Source: a virus
Strand: one strand, 5' to 3'
DNA length: 24,516 nt
IMG/VR virus record: IMGVR_UViG_3300046511_000493
Coordinates: 1-24,516 of that record
The translations under genes and the position numbers were made by a program. Shown one piece after another: positions 1 through 7,866 of the stretch (positions are counted from its first letter, which is position 1; each line of letters begins with the position of its first letter). Under the pieces are notes generated by a model. That model saw only the letters and a list, made by a program, of their open reading frames with translations. It searched no databases and was not told where the DNA came from.

Positions 1-365
1 CGTGCGTTGGGGTTCATGGTCCGCTGAGCCGCTCCCACCTTGTTCGAACTGTACCACTCCAGCTGGGTCACGCTGAGCGGGTCCGTCAAGTTGTAGGTCA
101 GGCCAGCGGCCATGATCTCCTTGACGATAGTCAGACGCTGGAGACCGACCTGGACGACTTCCTGGTCAATCAGAACCTGCGCCTTCTCCTGCAACGGGGC
201 CAGCGCCCGGAACAGTGGGTCGTTCTGGGCCTGTTCCAGCAATCGGATGCCCGGTGCTCGCATGGCTGGCACCGACCATCCACCCGTCTCCGCCAGCGCC
301 CGTCCCACCAGGTCGCCCAGAGGAGACTTCGCTGCTCCACCTTCCATCAAGTAGCGGATCTCCAT
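1..365 (-). CDS. Major capsid protein, N-terminal part (cut by window edge)
   Basis: The reading frame starts at the ATG at 365, overlapping the stop of the decoration gene (TAATG), and runs open to base 1, giving 121 residues of the N terminus. The stretch near residues 94-120 contains AGLTYNLTDPLSVTQLEW followed by a serine/asparagine-rich turn. That resembles the N-terminal region of an HK97-fold coat protein family common in phages with DUF2213 protease and DUF1073 portal genes. Its place directly after the decoration gene is the usual one for the coat protein. No shell-domain signature can be checked because the C-terminal two thirds lie outside the window. Confidence 0.72.
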   Translation of the reverse strand, partial: MEIRYLMEGGAAKSPLGDLVGRALAETGGWSVPAMRAPGIRLLEQAQNDPLFRALAPLQEKAQVLIDQEVVQVGLQRLTIVKEIMAAGLTYNLTDPLSVTQLEWYSSNKVGAAQRTMNPNA

Positions 366-799
366 TAGAGCACCTCCACGCGAACCCGAGTGAGAGCAGA
401 GGCGGTCTTGTTCTCCAGCGCCGATGCGATGGGAGCAGTGGTTCCGACCTTGAGGGTGCCGTCACCCGCCGACTCCAGCTTGTTGCCAGCGACCACGGTC
501 TGACCGCTGTTGATGAATGCCCAGACGTAGGTGCCGGACTGGCCGACAAACGCCTCCACGAGATCGTTCACTGCGTAGGCGTCATCCACGCCCTTGTTGG
601 CCATGAAGTGGCCTTCCGCGAAGATGGGTGCGGTGACAACTGACGCCGTGTTGTGCTTGCGGAACCGGATGATTCCCGCGTTGTTGAACCGGTCGATGAG
701 ATGACCGGGCGTGATCGCCTCGGAAGCCGCAAGGTCGTTGATATCGACCTTGCCTCCACCGAGGTGGATCTTGTTAGGATCGAGCCTCGTGATTGCCAT
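365..799 (-). CDS. Capsid decoration (head-stabilising) protein
   Basis: This 144-residue protein carries no catalytic motif. It begins MAITRLDPNKIHLGGG and is rich in short beta-strand and Gly/Ala turns, as in small phage capsid decoration proteins that bind the outside of the expanded head. It lies between the protease/scaffold gene and the coat gene, which is the standard position. The start is well supported by AGGAG about eight bases upstream of the ATG on the minus strand. It overlaps the coat gene start by one base and is probably translated at high level with it. The family assignment rests mainly on size and position. Confidence 0.65.
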   Translation of the reverse strand: MAITRLDPNKIHLGGGKVDINDLAASEAITPGHLIDRFNNAGIIRFRKHNTASVVTAPIFAEGHFMANKGVDDAYAVNDLVEAFVGQSGTYVWAFINSGQTVVAGNKLESAGDGTLKVGTTAPIASALENKTASALTRVRVEVL

Positions 800-857
800 A
801 GTTCCTACTCCTCTGTTGATCGACTTCGGTGAAAGACGGGAATGCTCGGTCCGTCAG

Positions 858-1412
858 TTAGTGCTTGCGCTGCTCCGCCAGTGCCTTGAGCCCAGGTGCG
901 TAGGGATCAGGCGGGATGGTATGATCGACGGGCGGTGCCGCCGCACGCGGGAAGCTCAGGCCAGTGAAGACCGGTGCCGGCGCATCGATCTTCGCGATGG
1001 ACGCCAGCTTGCGCAGGTGCACCAGGTCGAGGGCTTTCAGTTCGTCCTCGGTGTACGCGGTCTGCGCCGTCTTGAGCTGGGCGACCAACGTGGCCGTGGC
1101 CGTCGCGTCTTCCGCCTTCTTCGTCTCGATGAGGGTCTTGAGTTCAGCTGGCGCCACGGCCATGAACTCTTCGACCGTCAGGACCTTGGGCTCCACCGGC
1201 TTCACTGCCGCTGCCGCTGCCTTGAGATCGGTGGCTTCCTTGGTCGCGGTCTCCGCCGTCTTCACCGCGTCTTCGCGCTGCTTGGTTGCGGCCTGGAGGG
1301 CTTCCAACCGCGCATCGGTCAGCGTCTCCAGCGTTGCAGCGTCACCCTTGAATCCGCTGCAATCGCACGCGGCAAGGGCTTTGATGGTTGCGTTCCTCTC
1401 GTCCTTCGTCAT
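858..1412 (-). CDS. Candidate nested scaffold protein from an internal start
   Basis: Inside the protease gene and in the same frame, an ATG at 1412 is preceded by GAAGAAGGAG, ending eight bases before it. This is one of the best ribosome-binding sites in the window. Starting here gives a 184-residue Ala/Lys/Glu/Thr-rich, mostly helical protein (MTKDERNATIKALAACDCSG onward) with the composition of a phage scaffold. In phage lambda the protease C and scaffold Nu3 are made from one frame in this way, and I infer the same arrangement here. The alternative is that the scaffold is only released by self-cleavage of the long form. Confidence 0.5.
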   Translation of the reverse strand: MTKDERNATIKALAACDCSGFKGDAATLETLTDARLEALQAATKQREDAVKTAETATKEATDLKAAAAAVKPVEPKVLTVEEFMAVAPAELKTLIETKKAEDATATATLVAQLKTAQTAYTEDELKALDLVHLRKLASIAKIDAPAPVFTGLSFPRAAAPPVDHTIPPDPYAPGLKALAEQRKH

Positions 1413-3443
1413 GTACGTATCTCCTTCTTCAATGATGGGAACCGCCCCATCGTGATTGTCGTTCGCCTCTGCCGCCTTGATCGGCACTTCGCCCTCGCCC
1501 TCGCATGTCTCGCACGGGTTCCCATCGACCTCGCCCGAGCCATCGCAGGTAGGACAGTCTTCCATCTTCGCAGCCGCCATGAGCCGCATCCCATTGCACT
1601 GCGCACCGAGGGCGGTGGAATGGTCGTGGGCCGCGTGGGCGGCATCGTGCATTCCCTGGATGGACTTCATCGTGTTCTTGCTGATGGTCTTCCCAACCAG
1701 CGTCTTCGGCTCACCACCCTCTTCCATGTAGCGCGGAGGGTAGGCCGGGTCTGGCGCCAGTTCCTTCCAACAGAGACTCTGGACTTGCATCAGCGCAGCG
1801 GCCATCGACCCACAGAGGACCGCCAGTGACTCCATCTGGGAGCACTCAGTCTCCTCCTCGGCTTCTTCTTCCGCAGGCGTCTCGGTGGCCGCGTCTTCTT
1901 GCTCCGCTGCGACGAGGTCATCGACCAGCCCCGAGGCGCTGTCCCACTGCTTGCCCACGGCGTCCATCAGATCGCGCATCGTCTGATACGTGATGAGCTC
2001 AGCGGCTTCTTCGCTTGCGGCTTGGGCTGGCGTGTCGAACGCGGCTGCGGCCTTGACCCACGCCTCGGGCAACTTGTCCGTGAATGACTTCCCTTTGCGC
2101 TGGGCAATCGCGATGATGCGCGCCTTGACCGCGTCTGGGTTCTTCGCCTTCCCAATGAGATGGGCGGCAGCGGACACGTCTGCCGGCTTCACAATGGGAA
2201 ACGAGGTGCCTGGCCCGGCAAAGTCTGAATCTTTGAGTTTGTCACGTTGGGACTGTGGGATGTCGCGGGCGGCACGATGTGACTTGGTCATGGATTGTCC
2301 TTCTGCTCCACGAATCTGTGACTTATGGATAAGTTCGGCTCCGCCTGAATGTCCGAAGTCTACCCTGTAGTGGTCATTCTTGAGAGGCTCTTTGACGGTG
2401 CCAGTCATTCCATATCGGATGTGACCTACCATCGACCCTTTGACTTTGGAGCCGACAGCGTGTGGCCCTTTCCTAGAGTCCTTGGAGTCCTTGGAGTCCT
2501 TGGATCCACCGCCACCCGTGTACTGATTGATACCCTCGGGATTCGAAGCGCCACGCAGTTCTTCCTCTGCGGCTTCCGCCATCCGATGGGTTCCACAGCC
2601 CATCTCGATACTGCATGCGCCCTTCGCATTCGGAAGGAACGCGAGGTGGTCCCCAACGATGTCGGTCCACTCCGCCAGGTATCGCTTGCCTCGATGAATG
2701 CCTTGCCGCGCCAGCGTCTTGACGAACGCGCCCACGCTCAGTTCCGTCGTCTTCCCTGCGCGAAGGTCCGCCAGGAGACCGTGTTGCCCGAGGGCTTCCA
2801 GCTTGGTGACATCCACCCAGGCTTCCATTCCCAGATTCTCGCCGTTCATCGCTGACGCGTAGATCACGCCGAAGCCTTGCGCGGCCAGCACCTCCGGCTC
2901 ATTCGCACTGATCTGGCGGCCATTGCGAACCGGGTGGCCGATGACGAGTGGGCGTCCATTCCAGGTGGACGCGGCTGCGGCCAGTCGTTTCGCAGAGACG
3001 AACTCAGGCACATCCGCGTTGACGGCGTGAATCACGCCCTCGCGCAACGCCACGCATGGGATGACGAGGTGCTCACGACCTTCGTGGGTGATGGTCCGGA
3101 GGGGCGCACCGTTCGTCCGGAAGTGGAGCGTGCGAAGTTCTGTCTGCATCTGGGCACCCTTGAGCGGACTGAGCGTATGGTGATACGCCTCGAATGTCGT
3201 ACCACGCGCGTTCTGGACCGTGGCCGTGGGGATATGGATGTTCCCACCCTCGTACATCCGGACCCGCTTACCCGTCTTCGTGGTGTCCGTGACCTTGTGG
3301 GCGTTGGAATGCGGGTCCACAATCTTCACGTCCATACTGCCTTCGACCTTCCCATCCGCTGACTTCCCGTCGAAGCGTGCCGAGCCGCCAGCGGTGTACT
3401 GATTGATACCCTCGGGATTGGATGCGCCGCGAACGTGCCTCAT
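858..3443 (-). CDS. DUF2213-type prohead protease fused to scaffold domain
   Basis: This 861-residue protein starts at an ATG that overlaps the Mu F-like gene stop (ATGA) with GGAAGGGA upstream. A TTG at 3470 in frame is less likely. Visible parts in order: a GASNPEGINQYT linker motif (about 6-18) and a small beta domain; a DUF2213-like prohead protease (about 97-285) with the likely nucleophile in TELSVGAF and histidine in VGDHLAFLP; a second copy of the linker motif (about 296-308), a Gly/Lys/Asp/Ser repeat and a basic beta domain; a segment with DSDFAGPGTSFPI; a CxxCxGxG pair (CPTCDGSG and CETCEGEG, about 627-650) resembling the DnaJ zinc motif; and an Ala/Lys/Glu/Thr-rich helical scaffold-like tail. 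It probably cleaves scaffold and head proteins during maturation. It is far longer than a usual DUF2213 protein. Confidence 0.8.
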   Translation of the reverse strand: MRHVRGASNPEGINQYTAGGSARFDGKSADGKVEGSMDVKIVDPHSNAHKVTDTTKTGKRVRMYEGGNIHIPTATVQNARGTTFEAYHHTLSPLKGAQMQTELRTLHFRTNGAPLRTITHEGREHLVIPCVALREGVIHAVNADVPEFVSAKRLAAAASTWNGRPLVIGHPVRNGRQISANEPEVLAAQGFGVIYASAMNGENLGMEAWVDVTKLEALGQHGLLADLRAGKTTELSVGAFVKTLARQGIHRGKRYLAEWTDIVGDHLAFLPNAKGACSIEMGCGTHRMAEAAEEELRGASNPEGINQYTGGGGSKDSKDSKDSRKGPHAVGSKVKGSMVGHIRYGMTGTVKEPLKNDHYRVDFGHSGGAELIHKSQIRGAEGQSMTKSHRAARDIPQSQRDKLKDSDFAGPGTSFPIVKPADVSAAAHLIGKAKNPDAVKARIIAIAQRKGKSFTDKLPEAWVKAAAAFDTPAQAASEEAAELITYQTMRDLMDAVGKQWDSASGLVDDLVAAEQEDAATETPAEEEAEEETECSQMESLAVLCGSMAAALMQVQSLCWKELAPDPAYPPRYMEEGGEPKTLVGKTISKNTMKSIQGMHDAAHAAHDHSTALGAQCNGMRLMAAAKMEDCPTCDGSGEVDGNPCETCEGEGEVPIKAAEANDNHDGAVPIIEEGDTYMTKDERNATIKALAACDCSGFKGDAATLETLTDARLEALQAATKQREDAVKTAETATKEATDLKAAAAAVKPVEPKVLTVEEFMAVAPAELKTLIETKKAEDATATATLVAQLKTAQTAYTEDELKALDLVHLRKLASIAKIDAPAPVFTGLSFPRAAAPPVDHTIPPDPYAPGLKALAEQRKH
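2476..2502. repeat. Three tandem copies of GAGTCCTTG inside the protease gene
   Basis: Three perfect 9-base copies lie head to tail. On the coding (minus) strand they encode the KDS repeat in the flexible Gly/Lys/Asp/Ser linker that follows the second linker motif of the protease/scaffold protein. The in-frame period of nine suggests slippage in a linker that tolerates length change. Confidence 0.9.
2518..2543. repeat. 26-base direct repeat, copy 1 (second copy 3394-3419)
   Basis: The 26 bases here are identical to 3394-3419. Both copies encode the core of the RGASNPEGINQYT linker motif in the protease/scaffold protein, about 290 residues apart. The identity at nucleotide level exceeds what protein constraint needs and points to a recent internal duplication or recombination between linker sites. 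Confidence 0.9.
3394..3419. repeat. 26-base direct repeat, copy 2
   Basis: This copy is identical to 2518-2543. It encodes the linker motif close to the N terminus of the protease/scaffold protein (about residues 9-17). Confidence 0.9.
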
Positions 3444-4252
3444 GCGACAATCCCTTCCGTACAACGGCAATTGGGATGGAGTGGTGGACCGTCTCCGCCT
3501 GGGTCTGGATACTCGCCATCCAGATCGCGCGTCTCCCCATCGAGGTCATCGCACTCGTCGCAACAACCCGAGGTGGCAATCCAGCCGACCTGCGCATCAG
3601 ACGGGAGGAGTCCATCCTCAACCGCCTGGTCCCAGGACTGGCGCTGGCCTTCGTTCGCAGCGGCCATCGTCTCCGTGCGAGCTATGAGTTGCGCACGAGC
3701 ATCACTGCCAACCGCATCCGCGATATCCTCGAATGGGTCGTCCCCAGACTCCAGTGACCGCTCGATGGCCGCTGCGATATCATCCCGTGTGGTGCTACTG
3801 ATGCCTTTCGCGAGGTCTGCGGCGTGTTCCTTTGCCCACTTGATCGCCTCTGGACTCTTGATGTCGAAGCGCATGGTGATGGGCCCAATCTTCTTGACCA
3901 GCGGGTCCGCTGCCGTCCGGAAGGACGCATGACGCAACGTCTTGGTCAATTCCGCCGCGCCAGCCGTCCCACCGGCACCCACTGCCTTCAACAGTTCCGA
4001 GGGTAACACGTCCAAGAGGGCTTTGCGAACGGCAGTGGCGCCCGCGTCCGGAGCCGTCTTGACTGACTTGCCCTTCACCGCCTTGCGCCCTTTGTTGAAC
4101 GCATACTGGACTGCGACCAGGAAGGGCTTATACCGGGAGTCTGCGGCCTTGTGGACGGGGCGATTGTCCCGGGTGGTAACCGCGAGGGTGCGGAGATACG
4201 CCACCACGAGTCGCGCCGCACGATCCGAGGGCAATGGGAAGTCGAGCATCAC
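3440..4252 (-). CDS. Mu F / SPP1 gp7-like minor head protein
   Basis: The 270-residue protein has the C-terminal signature of Mu gpF/SPP1 gp7 head-morphogenesis proteins: an ARTET motif, a GCCDECDDLDGE cysteine cluster near residue 230, and the ending HPNCRCTEG. These proteins bind the portal and are packed into the prohead in few copies, in related phages affecting DNA delivery. The gene begins with GTG at 4252 overlapping the portal stop (GTGA); the ATG at 4249 is an equal alternative. It ends by overlapping the protease start. Order portal, minor head protein, protease is classical. No toxin domain is fused to it. Confidence 0.88.
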   Translation of the reverse strand: MMLDFPLPSDRAARLVVAYLRTLAVTTRDNRPVHKAADSRYKPFLVAVQYAFNKGRKAVKGKSVKTAPDAGATAVRKALLDVLPSELLKAVGAGGTAGAAELTKTLRHASFRTAADPLVKKIGPITMRFDIKSPEAIKWAKEHAADLAKGISSTTRDDIAAAIERSLESGDDPFEDIADAVGSDARAQLIARTETMAAANEGQRQSWDQAVEDGLLPSDAQVGWIATSGCCDECDDLDGETRDLDGEYPDPGGDGPPLHPNCRCTEGIVA

Positions 4253-6222
4253 ACGTCGTTCTGGGAACGAAGGTCCAATGGGTGCTTGGTGCCGAGAATC
4301 CGGTCAATGACTTCGACGTTGTTCGACTCGATGGCGGCAGTCAGGGCTTGGAGAAGGGCCACATCCTCCGCCGTCTCTGCGGTGCGATACTTGGTGTGCG
4401 CCCGAATCGAGTCCAGATGTTCCTTGACCGTCTTGCCCGACTTGTAGCCAGAGTGCTTGTCCACATACGGTCGGTTCTCGTTGAGTTTCCCGAGGTGGTC
4501 CAGCATCTCCTTCTTGTTGAACGCGGCACCGCCTGCCGAGCTATTCTCCAGTCCCACCGTCTCCCAGCCCTTGATGGAACTCGATGCATCACGGTAGATG
4601 GCGTATTGCCGGCCATCCGGGAACGTCACGTGATGCTCGCCAGGCTCATCCGGAGACTTCTTCACGATGGCGTCCGAGCCGGAGTATTGATTGCCGTGGA
4701 ACTCGTGGCCCGCCACGTCTCCCGCCGCTTTCAACAAGACGGGCGCAGCATCCAGAGGTGGTGTGTTATCCTGGGCAGGCTCAGTCGTGGCGGTGATCTT
4801 CTCCGGAGCCGCAATCGGGACCTTCTGGTCGGGCGTCAACGGCTCCATCCCATACCAGTGCTCACGAATTTCATCATCAGTGAAGACGACGGTGCCCTGG
4901 GTCTTGTTCGCGGTGGCCCACTTGTTCGCGCCGTCTGCCTTCTCCGTCTCGGTCATCGCCTCGATGTTGGGCCACTCAATCTGCCAGATGTTCCCCTTCT
5001 TGACGGCTGGGAGGTAGTTGTAGTCAATCAGGCGCTGGATGAACGGCTTGACGATGTACGGACCCGCCTCACGGGTCTGTCGCCCACGCACCTGGTCGCG
5101 CCAGTTCTCGCGGTCCTGGGATGAGGCGAGTTCGCCCATCTCGCTACCGGTCAGAATGCGCTTGGGAATGCCCGTGGCGCCCGCGATCTGGGTCAGGATG
5201 GCGTCCGCTGGGTTGGAGAAGTTCGCGACATCCGAGCCCATGGACTGCAATTCCGCCTTGCGCATGACCATGAAGCGGCGCATCTGGTTCGCATACTCTT
5301 CGACCTTCTGTTCCAGTTCGGTCTTCTCCTCTGGACTCAGTTTCGCATCCGCATCGACCTTCAACGCGGTGCCCTGGTTTGCGCGAAGCCAGAACGCCTC
5401 GGCACCGCCACCCGTGACCTTGTCCAGATCGTCCAAGAGATTCCACACGCGTTCGAGGGTGGGAGAGCCGTACACGTTGTCGTCCAGCGTCTGGTGCGCG
5501 ACGTGGAGGACACGCGACCAGTGGACCGTCCGCGCCAGCGTGATGTCGGTCGTATACGTGCGACGGATCTGGTAGGTCGCTGGCTGGCCAAACCGAGGGT
5601 CCTTTGGGTCCTCGATGTACGTGTCCACACGTGCATCCGCGTCATCCGCTACCGTCTTGTGGCGATATGAGGTGTTGACTTGCCCGCCACCGCCCGAGAA
5701 GGGCTGGAGGAAGATGACATTGTCCGGCGTGCCATTCCCCTTGGGCAGCGGCTGGTCCAGTGCGCCGTCACCCACGCCGATCAGAAGGACCGAGAAGGTG
5801 CTCAGTCCCGCCAGGATATCGGTCTTGTGGAACTTCGCGGCCAGACTCAGCCGGTCATCGAGAGTCTTGATGGCGAGTTCAAACGGCGTTTCCACGTCTG
5901 GGTTCTCGTCTTCGTAAATCTCGAACCCCTCACGCCATGTCGCCTTCGGCATCGCATCGACGATACGCCCAGCGATGCCACCGCGATTGTAGCGTGCGCG
6001 GATACGAGACGTGGTGAGCGTCTCGTCGTATCCCAGCACCGCGTACATGTTGCGGAGGTCGCCAAACGAGAGTCCAGCCTGACGTGCGAACCGCAGCCGC
6101 TCAACCAGCAATGAGGAGAGTGCACGCAGCACAACCTCCTGATCGTGTGGGCTGCCGAGGGCTTCAGTGGCCGCACGGAGTTCGTCTGGTATACCCAGCG
6201 TGATTCCGTTGATGTCAGGCAT
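4249..6222 (-). CDS. Portal protein, DUF1073 type, with extra C-terminal domain
   Basis: The 657-residue protein forms the ring through which DNA enters the head. Family features include RARYNRGGIAGRIVDAMPKA near the N terminus (the DUF1073 portal opening), NVYGSPTLERVWNLLDDLDK, and GATGIPKRILTGSEMGELAS followed by a helical stem/wing region. The portal proper ends near residue 497. About 160 more residues follow, opened by AGHEFHGNQYSG (about 504-515), a linker-like motif related to those in the protease gene. The extension then has a beta-rich part (FPDGRQYAIYRDAS) and a helical tail. The DNA for residues 1-497 and the extension look alike in composition. The start ATG has only a weak GAGAG ribosome site. 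Confidence 0.87.
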   Translation of the reverse strand: MPDINGITLGIPDELRAATEALGSPHDQEVVLRALSSLLVERLRFARQAGLSFGDLRNMYAVLGYDETLTTSRIRARYNRGGIAGRIVDAMPKATWREGFEIYEDENPDVETPFELAIKTLDDRLSLAAKFHKTDILAGLSTFSVLLIGVGDGALDQPLPKGNGTPDNVIFLQPFSGGGGQVNTSYRHKTVADDADARVDTYIEDPKDPRFGQPATYQIRRTYTTDITLARTVHWSRVLHVAHQTLDDNVYGSPTLERVWNLLDDLDKVTGGGAEAFWLRANQGTALKVDADAKLSPEEKTELEQKVEEYANQMRRFMVMRKAELQSMGSDVANFSNPADAILTQIAGATGIPKRILTGSEMGELASSQDRENWRDQVRGRQTREAGPYIVKPFIQRLIDYNYLPAVKKGNIWQIEWPNIEAMTETEKADGANKWATANKTQGTVVFTDDEIREHWYGMEPLTPDQKVPIAAPEKITATTEPAQDNTPPLDAAPVLLKAAGDVAGHEFHGNQYSGSDAIVKKSPDEPGEHHVTFPDGRQYAIYRDASSSIKGWETVGLENSSAGGAAFNKKEMLDHLGKLNENRPYVDKHSGYKSGKTVKEHLDSIRAHTKYRTAETAEDVALLQALTAAIESNNVEVIDRILGTKHPLDLRSQNDV

Positions 6223-6259
6223 TGGACTCTCGTTCAGTTACTCAGTGTCAGTGTCGCGC

Positions 6260-6535
6260 TCAGTGTTTCGGCTGCGCTCCACCGCCGCTGCCCGGAGGTA
6301 GCGTTTGGTCTGGTTTCGGGGCTGTGCCTTCCTCTTCGCCTTCGCCGTTCTCGCCCTCGCCCTCTTCGCCATCGGTGTCTCCTGGGAGTGTGTGGTCCGG
6401 ATGGGCACCGGGCCGCTGGCTGGGACCGCGCCCAGGCAATCCCTGGTCGGGCTTCGGTCCACCCGGCTTCGGCGGATTGAATCCACTGCCCGGCTTGGGT
6501 AGTCCCTGGTCAGGCTTCGGTTTGTCTGCGCTCAT
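6260..6535 (-). CDS. Proline-rich acidic repeat protein, unknown function
   Basis: This 91-residue low-complexity protein lies between large terminase and portal. It contains four copies of a heptad-like unit with consensus (K/H)PD(Q/H)(G/T)LP, for example KPDQGLP twice, HPDHTLP and KPDQTLP. The units are joined by Gly/Pro linkers, with a Glu/Gly-rich acidic run (GEEGEGENGEGEEEG) before the last one. It is expected to be disordered. The start is chosen at 6535 because AAAAGGAG precedes it by five bases; the longer frame to 6589 lacks a ribosome site and overlaps terminase. No family is recognised. Its position suggests a role at the packaging vertex or in head assembly, but that is only context. 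Confidence 0.6.
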   Translation of the reverse strand: MSADKPKPDQGLPKPGSGFNPPKPGGPKPDQGLPGRGPSQRPGAHPDHTLPGDTDGEEGEGENGEGEEEGTAPKPDQTLPPGSGGGAQPKH

Positions 6536-6573
6536 TGAGTCTCCTTTTGGATTGGGAGTAAACGGCCATCCAC

Positions 6574-7866
6574 TCACGATACGAACCACCCATCATCAGG
6601 CGCACGCATCTTCTCGACCGCATACCGCAGCGAGTCGATGACGTGGTTCTTCTTATCTTCCAGGATGGGCGACACCACGTCGGTCTTCGGGTCCTTCTTG
6701 TAGCTGTAGTTCCGGAGTTCGTCAATCGTATGGGTACAACGCGGGTGGACCTTGATGTCGAAGCCCTGGAGGAAGATGACGCCTTCCTTGACGCTGTCTT
6801 TCCCCTTCTTCGCGGCTACCATCCGAGGGTAGCCATTGCGCGTCATGTAACTGATGGTCTCCGGCCTGGCGCTGTCCGCAATCGTCTCCCACTCGCGTGC
6901 GCGTGGGACGGCATCGAACAACGCCGGCAGGTTATCGATCTCGCACCCAATCTGATACGCCTCGCGATCCACGTGGAGCGTTCGGCCACGCAGGAAACAT
7001 CGCACCAGGACCGAGGGATCGATGGAGTAGCCCCAGTCGGCACCCTGGTAGAACGTCACATCGTCAGGCGTCTCGAACGGCTCAATCGTCCAGTTCTTGA
7101 ACACACGGGCTTCGCTATGCTTCTCATAGCCACCTTCCCAGATGTGGTCATACTTGTCGATGTCCCGTGATCGGTCCCACTCCATCTCACCGCGCAGCAC
7201 GTCGGGGAAATGGGGGTTGTCGCGATACGTGGAGCGAATGACGATGGCGTTGGGCGTGGGTGTGGCGCCTCGAAGTAACTGTTCCACCGGGTCCGAGGGC
7301 TGGTCAGGGTTCCACGAGAACCAGAGCTCACTACCCTCGACACGAATGGTGGGGCGCAAGAGGTCCAAGCTGGTCTCGCTGGCCGTCTGGGCTTCCTCGA
7401 ACCAGGCCACATCATAGCCTTCCAGCGACTTGATGGACACCGCCGTCTGGTTGTTCATGCCCTGGAAGATGATGATTCCATCGAATGGTGTCTCGATGTG
7501 GGTGTTGAGCACCCTGAACTTTCGTTCCAGCTTGTACAACTTGATCTTGTCCTCCAACAGTCGTTTGACCGACTGCTCGAGGGAGACTTGATACTCACGA
7601 ACGCAGACGGCGCGTGTGGACTTCTGGAGGCACCGATGAATGAGCAACTCAGCAAACGTATGACTCTTGGCGCTGCCACGTCCGCCATACAGACCCTTGT
7701 ACCTTGAGGGCTGGAACATCGGACGGAAGACCGGAGGGATGGACGCCAGGCGCTGTCGTCGTGAGACCTCCTCCTCCATCGCACGCAGTTGCGCAATGAC
7801 CTGCGCACGGTCTACAACGACCTCAGTGAGTTGTTCCACTATTGGGTCCAAGGACGATGGTACCAT
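6574..7866 (-). CDS. terL: Terminase large subunit (TerL)
   Basis: The 430-residue motor ATPase and nuclease pumps genome DNA into the prohead. Walker A is GGRGSAKSHT (61-70), and Walker B with its catalytic glutamate is YDVAWFEE (151-158). The nuclease half begins with GADWGYSIDPS, whose Asp (277) is the first metal ligand of the RNase H-like fold. The pattern fits the PBSX/Terminase_3 group. Length is normal. The start at 7866 overlaps the upstream small terminase by 44 bases and has a poor ribosome site, so translation is probably coupled. Confidence 0.93.
   Translation of the reverse strand: MVPSSLDPIVEQLTEVVVDRAQVIAQLRAMEEEVSRRQRLASIPPVFRPMFQPSRYKGLYGGRGSAKSHTFAELLIHRCLQKSTRAVCVREYQVSLEQSVKRLLEDKIKLYKLERKFRVLNTHIETPFDGIIIFQGMNNQTAVSIKSLEGYDVAWFEEAQTASETSLDLLRPTIRVEGSELWFSWNPDQPSDPVEQLLRGATPTPNAIVIRSTYRDNPHFPDVLRGEMEWDRSRDIDKYDHIWEGGYEKHSEARVFKNWTIEPFETPDDVTFYQGADWGYSIDPSVLVRCFLRGRTLHVDREAYQIGCEIDNLPALFDAVPRAREWETIADSARPETISYMTRNGYPRMVAAKKGKDSVKEGVIFLQGFDIKVHPRCTHTIDELRNYSYKKDPKTDVVSPILEDKKNHVIDSLRYAVEKMRAPDDGWFVS

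Noticed and set aside
711-1829. 372-codon plus-strand open frame
   Set aside because: It is antisense to the protease/scaffold gene; its Arg/Leu/His-rich translation lacks domains, and the minus-strand gene has clear motifs.
4234-5124. 296-codon plus-strand open frame opposite the portal gene
   Set aside because: It is a shadow of the portal gene in GC-rich DNA, with no ribosome site or recognisable domain.
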